Assembly: GCF_030412965.1 (NCBI RefSeq)
Contig: NZ_JAUHJQ010000001.1
Coordinates: 584,060-648,059 of the forward strand
Origin: Nocardioides oceani
GTDB lineage: Bacteria; Actinomycetota; Actinomycetes; Propionibacteriales; Nocardioidaceae
Direction of reading: 5' to 3'
Length of the DNA: 64,000 bases
Part shown: positions 51,551-60,922 of the stretch, piece by piece
How positions within the stretch are numbered: position 1 is the first letter of the stretch
How the letters are laid out: each line of letters starts with the position of its first letter
Notes under the pieces: model-generated
What the model saw: the letters and a program-made list of their open reading frames with translations, nothing else
Database searches by the model: none
What the model was told of the DNA's origin: nothing
Program-made: the position numbers and the translations under genes

Positions 51551-53998
51551 CTAGGGCGTCGGCGACTGGTAGGGCCGCGTCGGGTGCTCGTCGATCCCCG
51601 GGCCGCCGACGGGGTCGGTCGTCGGCACGGGACCGGACCCGACGACCGGGTCGGTCGCGCCGACGGGCGGGGCCGGGGGCGCGGGCGGCGGTGTCGGGTT
51701 GCCGTCGTCGTCCCCGATCACGACCGAGCGCCGCTTGGACAGCACGACCGACACCACGATGCCGGCGGTGGCGACGAGCGCGATGACGACCGAGAGCGGA
51801 CGGTTGGCGTCCTCCCCCACGGTGAGCGAGACGACCGCGCCGACGATGAGCAGCGAGACCAGGTTCATCACCTTGAGCAGCGGGTTGATCGCCGGGCCGG
51901 CGGTGTCCTTGAACGGGTCGCCGACGGTGTCGCCGATGATCGTCGCCTCGTGGGCCAGCGATCCCTTGCCGCCGTGGTGGCCGTCCTCGACGAGCTTCTT
52001 GGCGTTGTCCCACGCCCCGCCGGCGTTCGCGAGGAACACCGCCATCAGCGTGCCCGCGCCGATGGCGCCGGCCAGGAAGCCCGCCAGCGGGCCGACGCCG
52101 AGCCCGAACCCGACGGCGATCGGGGCCAGGATCGCCAGGATGCCCGGCGTCGCCAGCTCCCGCAGCGAGTCACGGGTGACGATGTCGACGACCTTGCCGT
52201 ACTCCGGGCGGCCCGTGCCCTCCATGATCCCTGGGATCTCGCGGAACTGGCGGCGTACCTCGTAGACGACCGCGGCGGCCGCACGGCCGACGGCGTTGAT
52301 CGCCAGGCCGGAGAAGAGGAAGACCACCGAGACGCCGATGAGCAGGCCGACGAGCACGTCGGGGCTGAAGACGAAGAAGCTCAGCGTGTCGTCGTCCCCG
52401 CGCTCGATCTCGATGAGCTTGTCGATCGCGGTCCCGATGTAGGAGCCGAAGAGCGCGCTCGCCGCCAGCACGGCGGTCGCGATCGCGATCCCCTTGGTGA
52501 TCGCCTTGGTCGTGTTGCCGACCGCGTCGAGCTCGGTGAGGATCTGCGCCCCCTCGGGGCCGACGTCGCCGGACATCTCCGCGATGCCCTGGGCGTTGTC
52601 GGAGACCGGGCCGAAGGTGTCCATCGCGACGATGACGCCCACGGTGGTGAGCAGTCCGCAGCCGGCCAGCGCGACCGCGAACAGTGCGATCGACAGCGAT
52701 CCGCCGCCGAGCAGGAACGCCCCGAAGACGGCGGCGCCGATGACCAGGGTCGTGTAGACGGCCGACTCGAAGCCGACCGAGAGGCCGGAGAGGATGACGG
52801 TCGCGGGGCCGGTGAGCGAGGTGCGGCCGACCTCCTGGACCGGCTTGAACTCGGTGCCGGTGAAGTAGCCGGTCAGGGCCAGGATCGCCGCGGCGAGCAC
52901 GACGCCGATGACCACGGCGAGGGCCGCGATGAGCGCGGGGTTGCCCTCCGCCGCGTCGTAGCCGAAGGCGAGGTCGAGCGGGCTGCCGCCCTGCGGGACG
53001 CCGGTCAGCTCGCCGAAGCTGGTGGGCAGGTAGACGAAGGACAGCACGATGCAGGCCAGCGCCGCGACGCCGGCGGAGATGTAGAACGCCCGGTTGATCG
53101 TGGTCAGGCCGTTCTCACCGGCACGCGGCTTGCACAGGTAGACGCCGGCCACCGCGGTGAGCGCGCCGATCGCCGGGACCAGCAGCGGGAAGACCAGGCC
53201 CTTGTCGCCGAACGCCTGCGACCCGAGGATGAGCGCCGCGACCAGCGTGACGGCGTACGACTCGAAGAGGTCGGCGGCCATGCCGGCGCAGTCGCCCACG
53301 TTGTCGCCGACGTTGTCGGCGATGGTCGCGGCGTTGCGCGGGTCGTCCTCGGGGATGTTGTTCTCCACCTTGCCGACGAGGTCCGCGCCGACGTCGGCGG
53401 CCTTGGTGAAGATGCCGCCGCCGACGCGCATGAACATCGCGAGCAGCGCGGCGCCGAAGCCGAAGCCCTCCAGGACGTCGGGGGCGTCGTCCTGGAAGAA
53501 CATCACCACCAGGCTCGCGCCGAGCAGGCCGAGACCGACCGTGGCCATCCCGACGACCGCGCCGGTGCGGAACCCGATGTTCATGGCCGGCTCACGGCCG
53601 GTCGTCTCCGCGGCCGCGGCGACGCGCAGGTTGGCGCGGACCGCCAGCGACATGCCGAGGTAGCCGATGGCCGCGGAGAAGCCGGCGCCGACGAGGAAGA
53701 AGACCGAGCGGAAGACGCGGACGACCGCGTCGTCGGCCGGGAGGACCAGCAGCAGGAAGAACGCCACGACGGCAAAGACCGCCAACGTGCGGAACTGCCG
53801 CTGGAGGTAGGCGTTGGCGCCCTCCTGGACCGCCGTGGCGATCGTCTTCATGTTCGGTGAGCCCTCGCCGGCGGCGAGGACCTCCTGCCGGAACATCACC
53901 GCCATCGCGATCGCTCCGAGCGCGATGAGCGCGACCACGATGACGAGGACGAGGTTCCCTCCTTCCACCGCTACGACGGCGGGATGGATCCCGGTCAT
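51551..53998 (-). CDS. hppA: Membrane H+-translocating pyrophosphatase, K+-independent type
   Basis: 815 residues, about 16 membrane helices. Hydrolyses cytoplasmic pyrophosphate to pump protons. Active-site block DVGADLVGKVENNIPEDDPRN, DNVGDNVGDCAGMAADLFES, and late DNAKK. The GNTTKAITKG block carries Lys at the position that distinguishes K+-independent from K+-dependent enzymes. A C-terminal extension of about 60 residues is Pro/Asp/Gly-rich (NPTPPPAPPAPPVG). Transcription probably starts at a TAGACT -10 near 54080, flanked by two Crp-like sites. Confidence 0.96.
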   Translation of the reverse strand: MTGIHPAVVAVEGGNLVLVIVVALIALGAIAMAVMFRQEVLAAGEGSPNMKTIATAVQEGANAYLQRQFRTLAVFAVVAFFLLLVLPADDAVVRVFRSVFFLVGAGFSAAIGYLGMSLAVRANLRVAAAAETTGREPAMNIGFRTGAVVGMATVGLGLLGASLVVMFFQDDAPDVLEGFGFGAALLAMFMRVGGGIFTKAADVGADLVGKVENNIPEDDPRNAATIADNVGDNVGDCAGMAADLFESYAVTLVAALILGSQAFGDKGLVFPLLVPAIGALTAVAGVYLCKPRAGENGLTTINRAFYISAGVAALACIVLSFVYLPTSFGELTGVPQGGSPLDLAFGYDAAEGNPALIAALAVVIGVVLAAAILALTGYFTGTEFKPVQEVGRTSLTGPATVILSGLSVGFESAVYTTLVIGAAVFGAFLLGGGSLSIALFAVALAGCGLLTTVGVIVAMDTFGPVSDNAQGIAEMSGDVGPEGAQILTELDAVGNTTKAITKGIAIATAVLAASALFGSYIGTAIDKLIEIERGDDDTLSFFVFSPDVLVGLLIGVSVVFLFSGLAINAVGRAAAAVVYEVRRQFREIPGIMEGTGRPEYGKVVDIVTRDSLRELATPGILAILAPIAVGFGLGVGPLAGFLAGAIGAGTLMAVFLANAGGAWDNAKKLVEDGHHGGKGSLAHEATIIGDTVGDPFKDTAGPAINPLLKVMNLVSLLIVGAVVSLTVGEDANRPLSVVIALVATAGIVVSVVLSKRRSVVIGDDDGNPTPPPAPPAPPVGATDPVVGSGPVPTTDPVGGPGIDEHPTRPYQSPTP

Positions 53999-54049
53999 GC
54001 GCTACCTCCTGGGAGTGCGGGGTGCGGTCACGACGGCAGCGACGTCGAC

Positions 54050-54063
54050 GTGATCCAGGTCAC
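54050..54063. promoter_or_regulatory. Crp/GlxR-like site 1, hppA leader
   Basis: GTGA-TCCAGG-TCAC, the Crp-family half-site pattern. It sits just downstream of the -10 TAGACT (54080-54075) of the leftward hppA promoter, where binding would repress. Confidence 0.5.
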
Positions 54064-54111
54064 GATCGAGCCGGAGTCTACGCACGCCGAGCCGCCGGGA
54101 GGCACGACGAC

Positions 54112-54125
54112 GTGACCTGGGTCAC
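54112..54125. promoter_or_regulatory. Crp/GlxR-like site 2, upstream of the hppA promoter
   Basis: GTGA-CCTGGG-TCAC. It matches the reverse complement of site 1 at 13 of 14 positions, centre-to-centre 62 bp (about six turns), so a looping or cooperative arrangement is possible. Confidence 0.5.
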
Positions 54126-54185
54126 ACGGCGCGTCGCCGGCCGGGCCCACCGGTCGAGCCCGCCCGTCGAGCCTCCAGACGCACG

Positions 54186-54212
54186 ACGGCCGCGCCCGGT
54201 GGGCGCGGCCGT
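54186..54212 (-). terminator. Terminator after the STAS gene
   Basis: ACGGCCGCGCCC-GGT-GGGCGCGGCCGT, perfect 12-bp stem with a 3-nt loop, 22 nt downstream of the bldG-like stop. It isolates that gene from hppA. Confidence 0.85.
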
Positions 54213-54234
54213 GCGGAGGAGCGGTGCGGCCGGG

Positions 54235-54573
54235 TCAGCTGCTCGCGAGGGCGGCGTCGGCGGAGTCGTGGATGACGAAGACCTTCGCCAGGCCGGTGAT
54301 CCGGAAGATCTTCAGCAGGCGGTCCTGCGTGCAGACCAGCTGCAGCGAGCCGTCGTGCGCGCGGACCTTCTTCAGGCCGCCGACGAGGACGCCGAGACCG
54401 GTGGAGTCGAGGAACTCCACGGCCTCCATGTCGATGATGAGGTCGTAGACCCCGGCGGCGACGAGCTCGGTGATCTTGTCGCGCAGCTTGGGAGCGGTGT
54501 ACACGTCGATCTCGCCACCGACGGCAACGATGGTCGTCCCATCGACGTCGCGCGTCGCAAGAGTCAGGTCCAC
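54235..54573 (-). CDS. bldG: STAS-domain anti-sigma factor antagonist, BldG-like
   Basis: 112 residues from GTG 54573 (GGGAG upstream). STAS fold with the phosphorylatable Ser in [20 protein letters not shown] and [17 protein letters not shown]. Position next to hppA and the helicase matches the bldG locus of Streptomyces, where BldG controls development and stress sigma factors by partner switching. Unlike there, no anti-sigma kinase gene follows: a terminator and hppA do. The symbol is by synteny. Confidence 0.85.
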   Translation of the reverse strand: MDLTLATRDVDGTTIVAVGGEIDVYTAPKLRDKITELVAAGVYDLIIDMEAVEFLDSTGLGVLVGGLKKVRAHDGSLQLVCTQDRLLKIFRITGLAKVFVIHDSADAALASS

Positions 54574-54739
54574 GTGTTCTCCCTGGAGACTGTCCGGTCG
54601 TTGGCGACTGTACGTGGTCGGCGCCGTGCCCCGACACTCGGCCCGCACACTCGGCCCGCACTATCAAACCACGCGGACCGGCACGGTGCACAAAGACAGT
54701 AAAGAAGGCTCTGTCCCCGGCCCCTGCGACACTGGCGTG

Positions 54740-57064
54740 GTGACCTCGACCGCTGCGCACCGGCCCTCCGTGGCCGACCTGGTCGACCGGTTGTCCTCGG
54801 TCCCGGGACGCGAGGGCCGCCTCACCCACCTCGAGACGCTCCCCCCGCGGGCCGCCGTGACGGCCGACTGGCCGGACTGGGCCGACCCCGGCGTCGTCGC
54901 GGGCCTGCGTGCCCGCGGCGTCGAGCGGCCCTGGCGCCACCAGGCCGTCGCCGCGGACGCCGCCCACGCCGGGCAGCACGTCGTCCTCGCCACCGGGACC
55001 GCCTCCGGCAAGTCGCTGGCCTACCAGCTGCCCGCCCTGTCCGGCATCCTCGCCGGCCGCGGTCGCCGCGGCCAGCGCGGCGCGAGCGTCCTCTACCTCG
55101 CGCCGACCAAGGCCCTGGCGCAGGACCAGCTCGCCGGCATCCGCGAGCTCGGGCTCGACGTCCGGGCGACGACCCACGACGGCGACAGCGGCCGCGACCA
55201 GCGCGACTGGGCGCGCGACCACGCGGAGTACGTCCTCACCAACCCCGACATGCTCCACCGCTCGCTGCTCCCCGGGCACCAGCGCTGGTCGCAGTTCCTC
55301 GGCTCGCTGCAGTACGTCGTCGTCGACGAGTGCCACCACTACCGCGGGGTCTTCGGCGCGCACGTCTCCCATGTGCTGCGGCGGCTGCGGCGGGTGTGCG
55401 CGTCGTACGGCGCCTCGCCGACGTTCGTGCTCGCCTCCGCCACCGTCGCCGACCCCGAGGTCGCGGCCGCCCGGCTCACCGGGCTCGACGTCCTCGCGGT
55501 GACCGGCGACGCCTCGCCGCGGGGGCAGGTGTCGCTGGCGATGTGGGAGCCGCCGTTCACCTCCTACACCGGCGAGAACGGCGCACCCGTCCGCCGGGCG
55601 GCCTCCTCGGAGACCGCCGACCTGCTCGCCGACCTCGTGGCCGAGGACGTCCGCACGCTGGCCTTCATCCGCTCCCGCCGGGGCGCCGAGCAGGTCGCGA
55701 TGACCGCGGCCGGGCTGCTCGCCGAGGTCGACCCCTCGCTGCCGGGCCGGGTCGCGTCGTACCGCGGCGGCTACCTCCCCGAGGAGCGACGCGCGCTCGA
55801 GCAGGCGCTGCGGCGCGGCGAGATCACCGGCATGGCGGCCACCAACGCCCTCGAGCTGGGGATCGACGTCAGCGGCCTCGACGCCGTGCTCATGGCGGGC
55901 TTCCCCGGCACCCGCGCGGCGCTGTGGCAGCAGGTCGGCCGGGCCGGTCGCGGCGCGCAGGACGCCCTCGGCGTGCTGGTCGCCCGCGACGACCCGCTGG
56001 ACACCTACCTCGTGCACCACCCCGAGACCCTCCTCGGGCGGCCGGTCGAGGCGACCGTGTTCGACCCCGGCAACCCCTACGTCCTGGGGCCGCACCTGTG
56101 CGCCGCCGCGCAGGAGATCCCGCTCGCGGCCGACGAGCTGGAGCTCTTCGGCCCGACCGCCCCCGCCGTGGTGGACCAGCTGACCGCGGCCGGGCTGCTG
56201 CGCAAGCGGCCCCGCGGCTGGTTCTGGACCGACCGCCGGCGCGCCGCCGACCTGGCCGACATCCGCTCGGCCGGTGGGCGACCGGTGCAGCTCGTCGAGG
56301 GCGGGACCGGCCGGGTCGTCGGCACGGTCGACGCCTCGAGCGCCCACGGCACGGCCCACGCCGGCGCGGTCTACGTCCACCGCGGCGAGACCTACCTCGT
56401 CTCCGAGCTCGACCTCGACGACCACGTGGCGGTCGTCGACCGGGCCGAGGTCGACTACTCCACCTCGGCGCGCGGGGTCACCGACATCACCATCGTGGCC
56501 GAGCGCGACGCCCGCCGCTGGGGCGACTGCCGGCTCGCCTTCGGCGACGTCGACGTCTCCTCCCAGGTCGTCTCCTACCTCAAGCGACGCCAGCCCAGCG
56601 GCGAGGTGGTCAGCGAGGAGCCGCTCGACCTGCCCGCCCGCTCCCTGCGCACCACGGCCGTGTGGTGGACCGTTCCCGAGCACGCCCTCGCCGAGGCCGG
56701 CCTCGACAAGCGCGACCTCCCCGGCGCCGCCCACGCCGCCGAGCACTGCTCGATCGGCCTGCTGCCGCTCTTCGCCACCTGCGACCGCTGGGACATCGGC
56801 GGCGTCTCGACCGCGCTGCACGCCGATACCGGCATGCTCACCGTCTTCGTCCACGACGGCCACCCCGGCGGTGCCGGCTTCGCCGAGCGCGGGTTCGCCG
56901 CCGCACGCGAGTGGCTCGGCGCCACCCGCGACGCCATCCGCTCCTGCGCCTGCGACGAGGGCTGCCCCTCCTGCATCCAGTCGCCGAAGTGCGGCAACCA
57001 GAACAACCCGCTCGACAAGCACGGCGCCGCCGCGCTCCTCGACGTGCTGCTCGGCGAGGGCTGA
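54740..57064 (+). CDS. DEAD/DEAH-box helicase, MrfA/Hrq1-like, with C-terminal DUF1998-type zinc domain
   Basis: 774 residues. Helicase motifs: ATGTASGKSLAYQLP (I), APTKALAQDQ (Ia), VVVDECHHYRG (II), ASATVADPEVAA (III), FIRSRRGAEQVA (IV), ATNALELGIDVSGLDAVLMA (V), QQVGRAGRG (VI). The C-terminus has a four-Cys cluster (CACDEGCPSCIQSPKCGNQN) as in MrfA, which repairs mitomycin-type DNA damage independently of UvrABC. Ortholog of the helicase beside the tad locus in mycobacteria. GTG 54740 follows a GACACT -10 by 6 nt (leaderless); GTG 54737 is an alternative. Confidence 0.92.
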   Translation: MTSTAAHRPSVADLVDRLSSVPGREGRLTHLETLPPRAAVTADWPDWADPGVVAGLRARGVERPWRHQAVAADAAHAGQHVVLATGTASGKSLAYQLPALSGILAGRGRRGQRGASVLYLAPTKALAQDQLAGIRELGLDVRATTHDGDSGRDQRDWARDHAEYVLTNPDMLHRSLLPGHQRWSQFLGSLQYVVVDECHHYRGVFGAHVSHVLRRLRRVCASYGASPTFVLASATVADPEVAAARLTGLDVLAVTGDASPRGQVSLAMWEPPFTSYTGENGAPVRRAASSETADLLADLVAEDVRTLAFIRSRRGAEQVAMTAAGLLAEVDPSLPGRVASYRGGYLPEERRALEQALRRGEITGMAATNALELGIDVSGLDAVLMAGFPGTRAALWQQVGRAGRGAQDALGVLVARDDPLDTYLVHHPETLLGRPVEATVFDPGNPYVLGPHLCAAAQEIPLAADELELFGPTAPAVVDQLTAAGLLRKRPRGWFWTDRRRAADLADIRSAGGRPVQLVEGGTGRVVGTVDASSAHGTAHAGAVYVHRGETYLVSELDLDDHVAVVDRAEVDYSTSARGVTDITIVAERDARRWGDCRLAFGDVDVSSQVVSYLKRRQPSGEVVSEEPLDLPARSLRTTAVWWTVPEHALAEAGLDKRDLPGAAHAAEHCSIGLLPLFATCDRWDIGGVSTALHADTGMLTVFVHDGHPGGAGFAERGFAAAREWLGATRDAIRSCACDEGCPSCIQSPKCGNQNNPLDKHGAAALLDVLLGEG

Positions 57065-57072
57065 GCGGGCGG

Positions 57073-57453
57073 TCAGGAAGGGCCGGCCCGGGCCTCGGCG
57101 GCGAGGTCGGCGACCTGGCCCATCCACCGTGGGCCGGGGGCCTGGGCGCGGACCCGGACGTCGCGACCCTCGACGGTGCAGGCGAGGAGCGCGGCGCCGT
57201 TCCGGTCGGCAACCGTCGCGGCGGCCGCGCAGGGGTCGCCCGGGCCGCCGATCGTGGCGGCGCCGGCCAGGGCGGCCAGGTCGGCCGCGGCCTGGGCGGT
57301 GCGGTGCGCGCGGACCATGGCGGCGACGACGCCGAGGGCGGACCCCACCAGCAGGAGGAGCGCCAGGCACCCGATCGCGAACAGGGTGACCGAGCCGCGC
57401 TCGTCCCCGGCACGCGACGGCCGGTCCACGGACCGGTGCACGGATCGGCTCAC
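57073..57453 (-). CDS. Rv3654c family TadE-like protein
   Basis: 126 residues. A charged N-terminus with GDERGSVTLFAIGCLALLLL (processing site G/S and pilin-like helix) then AAMVRAHRTAQAAADLAALAGA, typical of TadE/TadG-type pseudopilins of the actinobacterial 'helicase/secretion neighbourhood'. Last gene of the leftward tad operon; GTGA overlap with the TadE gene. Confidence 0.88.
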   Translation of the reverse strand: MSRSVHRSVDRPSRAGDERGSVTLFAIGCLALLLLVGSALGVVAAMVRAHRTAQAAADLAALAGAATIGGPGDPCAAAATVADRNGAALLACTVEGRDVRVRAQAPGPRWMGQVADLAAEARAGPS

Positions 57454-57848
57454 GGGACGGCCGCCTCGTCGAGCGCGTGGGCCGTGGCGCGCACGGTGAC
57501 TGCCGGCATGACGTCGAACAGCCCGCCGGGCCCGTCCACCTCGCCGGTCGCCTCCGCGACCACCTCCCCGCCGGACCGCCGGAGGACGACCCGGCTGCCG
57601 GCCGGGGCGACCCGTTCGCCGCGGGCCACCGCCGAGGCGTCGTCGTCCCCCCGGGCGGCCGCCCGTGCGGTCTCCCGGGCGGCGTCGACGACCCGGACCT
57701 GGGCCGCGCCGACCGCGAGCAGCCAGACCAGGCCCGCGGTCACCGCGACGAGCGCCGGCAGCACGAGCGCGAGCTCAGCGGTCGCCATGCCGCGCTCGTC
57801 GGGTCGGCGGAGCAGGTTCGTGGGCCCGCGGTCGGCGCGGCGGGTCAT
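57450..57848 (-). CDS. TadE family type IV pilus minor pilin (Rv3655c-like)
   Basis: 132 residues. DERGMATAELALVLPALVAV is a type III (prepilin-like) signal with the conserved Glu after the cleavage site; the rest is a small beta-rich domain. Minor pilin of the Tad/Flp system. ATGA overlaps on both sides. Confidence 0.88.
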   Translation of the reverse strand: MTRRADRGPTNLLRRPDERGMATAELALVLPALVAVTAGLVWLLAVGAAQVRVVDAARETARAAARGDDDASAVARGERVAPAGSRVVLRRSGGEVVAEATGEVDGPGGLFDVMPAVTVRATAHALDEAAVP

Positions 57849-58054
57849 CCGATGCCCAGCAGGCCGAGGACGTGGTCGAACAGGGTGGTCAGCAGCTCGT
57901 TGCCGAAGCCGCCGCTGAGCATCTTGTAGAGCAGCCCTGCGAGGCCGGCGCCCGCGGCGGTGCCGACGGCGTACTCCGCGGTCGTGATGCCGTCCTCCCT
58001 GCGGGTCCTGCGGGACGGTCGTGACGGGCGCGTGCGGATGGGCGGGAGGGACAT
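57845..58054 (-). CDS. DUF4244 Flp-pilin-like protein (Rv3656c-like)
   Basis: 69 residues from ATG 58054 (AAGGAG upstream). Basic N-terminus, then REDGITTAEYAVGTAAGAGL, the Flp prepilin pattern (G/I cleavage, Glu+5, Tyr), followed by a hydrophobic helix. Probable major subunit of the pilus or pseudopilus. 140 nt separate it from the F proteins upstream, with no gene between. Confidence 0.9.
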   Translation of the reverse strand: MSLPPIRTRPSRPSRRTRREDGITTAEYAVGTAAGAGLAGLLYKMLSGGFGNELLTTLFDHVLGLLGIG

Positions 58055-58194
58055 GTCGTGCTCCTTCGAGGACGGGGCCACGGGCGTGGCCGGGTGCGAC
58101 GAGCGTGCTCGCCGGGACGGTCCGCTCCGGGGCGGTCGGGGCCGCCCTGTGGAGCGGGGCGCGGGAGCATCGGCTGTGGACGCGAGCGGGCCGG

Positions 58195-58914
58195 TCACCC
58201 GGTCAGCTCGCCGAGCAGGCCGGCCACGAGCGGGACGATGCCGACCAGGAGGAAGGCCGGCAGCAGGCAGAGACCGAGCGGCACGGCGGCGCGGACGCCG
58301 ACCGTCCGTGCGCGGTCCTCGACGTCTCCGCGGGCCCGTGCGGCGAGCTCGGCGGCCAGCCGCTCGACCGTGGCCACCACCGGCGCACCGGTGGTGTGCG
58401 CCCGCGCGAGGGCGCGGCCGAGCGGCGCGAGCTCGGCGTCCTGGCCCAGCCCCGCCCAGACCGCCGTGGGGTCGACGCCCAGCGCGAGGCGCGCGGCGGC
58501 GGGCGCGAGCCGGTCGGCGGCCGGCCCCGGCAGCGCCCGGCACACGAGCTCCACCGCCTCACCGGGAGCCGACCCGGCACGCAGGGCCGTCGCGAGCAGC
58601 GTCACCACGTGCGGCAGCTCCCGGCGGACCGCCTCCCTGCGCCGCCGGACCTGCGGCGGCTCGGCCCGGCCCAGCACGACCCAGGCGCCGACCGCGGCGG
58701 ACAGGCCCGCGACAGGAGCGGCCGGCCCGCCGAGGAAGAGGTACGCCGCCGCCCCGCTCAGCAGCGCGAGGACCGGCCGGTGCCGCCGCATCCACCCCGC
58801 CTCGTCGACCTCGGCCGGCGCGGGCGGGCCGACGGCGGGCAGCCGCTCGCGGGCCGGCGGCAGCAGTGCGGCGGCGAGGCCGGCCGCGACGACCGCCAGC
58901 ACCACGGTGGTCAC
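58195..58914 (-). CDS. Type II secretion F family protein (TadC-like, Rv3657c)
   Basis: 239 residues from GTG 58914. Hydrophobic segments near the N-terminus, at about 55-85 and at the C-terminus, around a T2SSF cytoplasmic domain (RRELPHVVTLLATALRAGSA; ARARGDVEDRARTVGVRAAV). Inner-membrane platform protein of the Tad apparatus. GTGA overlap with the upstream F protein. Confidence 0.9.
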   Translation of the reverse strand: MTTVVLAVVAAGLAAALLPPARERLPAVGPPAPAEVDEAGWMRRHRPVLALLSGAAAYLFLGGPAAPVAGLSAAVGAWVVLGRAEPPQVRRRREAVRRELPHVVTLLATALRAGSAPGEAVELVCRALPGPAADRLAPAAARLALGVDPTAVWAGLGQDAELAPLGRALARAHTTGAPVVATVERLAAELAARARGDVEDRARTVGVRAAVPLGLCLLPAFLLVGIVPLVAGLLGELTG

Positions 58915-59741
58915 GTCGCACCGTCCACGTCGCGGGCGATCGCCTCGATCCACGCGAGCCCGGCCCACCCGAGCGCGAGCCCGGCGGCGAGGCAGGCCAG
59001 ACCCACGGGGTGCCCGAGCAGGAAGCCCCACGGGTCGCCGCCGGCTCCGGAGCCCATGAGCAGCGCGAGGGCCGGGAGGCACCCGACCAGCCGGGCAGTC
59101 GCGCGGGCGGAGGCCAGCTCGCCGCGGACGACGCGCCGGGTGGCCCCGGCTGCCCGCAGGTCGGCGGCGACGCGGTCGACAGCGTCGGCCAGGCCCTGGC
59201 CGGTGCGCGAGGCGACCTGCCAGGCGGCGGCCACGAGGCGGAGGTCGCCCGCGCCCGGACGGGCGGCGGCCTGCCGCAGCGCGGACGGCACGTCGGCGCC
59301 CATCCGGTGCGCGGCCGCCACCGGGCGCAGCGGCGGCCAGGACGCGGCGGCCCGTTCCAGCGCCGCGCCCGGCGGCTGGCCGGACGCGAGCTCGGCGGCG
59401 AGGTGGTCGCACGCCTCGAGGACGTGGTCGCCGGCGGTCAGCGCTTCTCGCTGGAGGCGCCGGCTGCGCAGGAGCGACCGCGCGCCGACGGCCGCGAGCG
59501 AGGCGACCACGGCCAGCGCGGTCGCTGTGGCACCTGCGCCGAGCAGGAGCAGGCCGCACGCGAGTGGGACGGTCAGGCCCAGCGGCAGCCGTCCCGCCCG
59601 GCGGTCCGCCCCGGGCCCGGCCGCCGCCATGCGGGGCGTCGCGGGGAGGAGGAGCAGCACGACGACCCCGGCGGCGACGGACGCCGCGAGCGAGGCGGCG
59701 ACCGCGCCCTCCGCCGGACCGACGGCGCTCACGACGCTCAC
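58911..59741 (-). CDS. Type II secretion F family protein (TadB-like, Rv3658c)
   Basis: 276 residues with hydrophobic segments near 12-35, 52-88 and at the C-terminus (about 215-265) around the T2SSF domain (EACDHLAAELASGQPPGAAL; QVASRTGQGLADAVDRVAAD). Platform partner of the preceding protein; GTGA overlap with the ATPase gene. Confidence 0.9.
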   Translation of the reverse strand: MSVVSAVGPAEGAVAASLAASVAAGVVVLLLLPATPRMAAAGPGADRRAGRLPLGLTVPLACGLLLLGAGATATALAVVASLAAVGARSLLRSRRLQREALTAGDHVLEACDHLAAELASGQPPGAALERAAASWPPLRPVAAAHRMGADVPSALRQAAARPGAGDLRLVAAAWQVASRTGQGLADAVDRVAADLRAAGATRRVVRGELASARATARLVGCLPALALLMGSGAGGDPWGFLLGHPVGLACLAAGLALGWAGLAWIEAIARDVDGAT

Positions 59742-60922
59742 GCCGCGCTCCGCCGGGCGAGCAGCTCCTCGAGCCGGTCGGCGCCCGGCCCCGCGCGGAC
59801 CGTCCCGTCGGCGGCCACCTCGACAGCCGGCACGACCCGGACGGTGCCGTCGGGGCAGCGCTCGGTCACCGCCACCTGCGCCAACCGCCGACCGCCGGCG
59901 CGGGGTCGGACGAGGTGGAGCACGACGTCGAGGGCGGAGGCGAGCTGGCTGTGCGCGGCGGCCCGGTCGAGGCCGCCGGCCAGGGCGAGGGCCTCCACGC
60001 GGGCGGCCACGTCCGCCGCCGAGTTGGCATGGAGGGTGCCGCAGCCGCCGTCGTGCCCGGTGTTGAGGGCCGCGAGCAGCTCGACGACCTCCCCGCCGCG
60101 GACCTCGCCGACGACGATCCGGTCCGGGCGCATCCGCAGGGCCTGGCGCACCAGCGTCCGCAGGCCCACCTCGCCGGCGCCCTCGACGTTGGCGGGCCGC
60201 GCCTCGAGCCCCACGACGTGCGGGTGGTCGGGCCGCAGCTCGGAGGAGTCCTCGACGACCACCAGGCGCTCCCCCGGGTCGACCTGGGCGAGCAGGGCCG
60301 CGAGCAGGGTGGTCTTGCCGGTGCCCGTGCCGCCGGTGACGAGGAACGCCAGCCGCGCGTCGACCACGGCGCGGACCAGCCGCGCGGTCTCGGGCGTCAG
60401 CATCCCGGCCGCCACCAGCGCGGCGAGGGTGAAGGTCCGCGCGTGCGGCACGCGCAGGGAGATGGTCGTCCCCGGCCGGGCCAGCGGCGCGAGGACCGCG
60501 TGGAGGCGGGACCCGTCGCCGAGCCGCAGGTCGACGTGGGGCACGGCGTCGTCGAGCCGGCGCCCGCCCAGACCGGCGAGGCGTTGCGCCAGGCGACGTA
60601 CCGCCGCGTCGTCGGGGAACCGGACCTCGGTGCGCTCCAGGCCCTCGCCGCGGTCGACGTAGACCGCGTCCGGGCCGTTGACGAGCACGTCGGTGACGCC
60701 GGGAAGGCGAAGCAGCGGCTCGAGCGGCCCGGCGCCGAGGACGTCGCGTCGCAGCGCGTCGTGGACCGCGAGGACCGCCGCGTCGCCGACCGGCCGCCCG
60801 GCGTCGCGCAGGGCCTCGGCGACCCGGTGCGGGGTGAGGTCACCGGGCGTGCGCGCCAGCCGTTCGCGGACCGCCTCGACGACCTCGGGCGTCACCGAGC
60901 CGTCCCGGCCGGCCGGGTTCAC
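59738..60922 (-). CDS. TadA/CpaF family secretion ATPase (Rv3659c)
   Basis: 394 residues from GTG 60922. N-terminal CpaF domain, then Walker A VTGGTGTGKTTLLAALL, Asp box VVVEDSSELRPDHPHVV, Walker B RPDRIVVGEVRGGEVVEL and His box HDGGCGTLHANSAADVAAR. Hexameric motor driving pilus assembly. GTGA overlap with the CpaE-like gene. Confidence 0.94.
   Translation of the reverse strand: MNPAGRDGSVTPEVVEAVRERLARTPGDLTPHRVAEALRDAGRPVGDAAVLAVHDALRRDVLGAGPLEPLLRLPGVTDVLVNGPDAVYVDRGEGLERTEVRFPDDAAVRRLAQRLAGLGGRRLDDAVPHVDLRLGDGSRLHAVLAPLARPGTTISLRVPHARTFTLAALVAAGMLTPETARLVRAVVDARLAFLVTGGTGTGKTTLLAALLAQVDPGERLVVVEDSSELRPDHPHVVGLEARPANVEGAGEVGLRTLVRQALRMRPDRIVVGEVRGGEVVELLAALNTGHDGGCGTLHANSAADVAARVEALALAGGLDRAAAHSQLASALDVVLHLVRPRAGGRRLAQVAVTERCPDGTVRVVPAVEVAADGTVRAGPGADRLEELLARRSAA

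Noticed and set aside
51584..53860. 758-codon plus-strand frame
   Set aside because: Shadow of hppA, rich in Asp/Arg/Gly runs; no ribosome site or family resemblance.
54122..57370. 1082-codon minus-strand frame
   Set aside because: Runs antisense to the helicase and merges unrelated regions; not protein-like.
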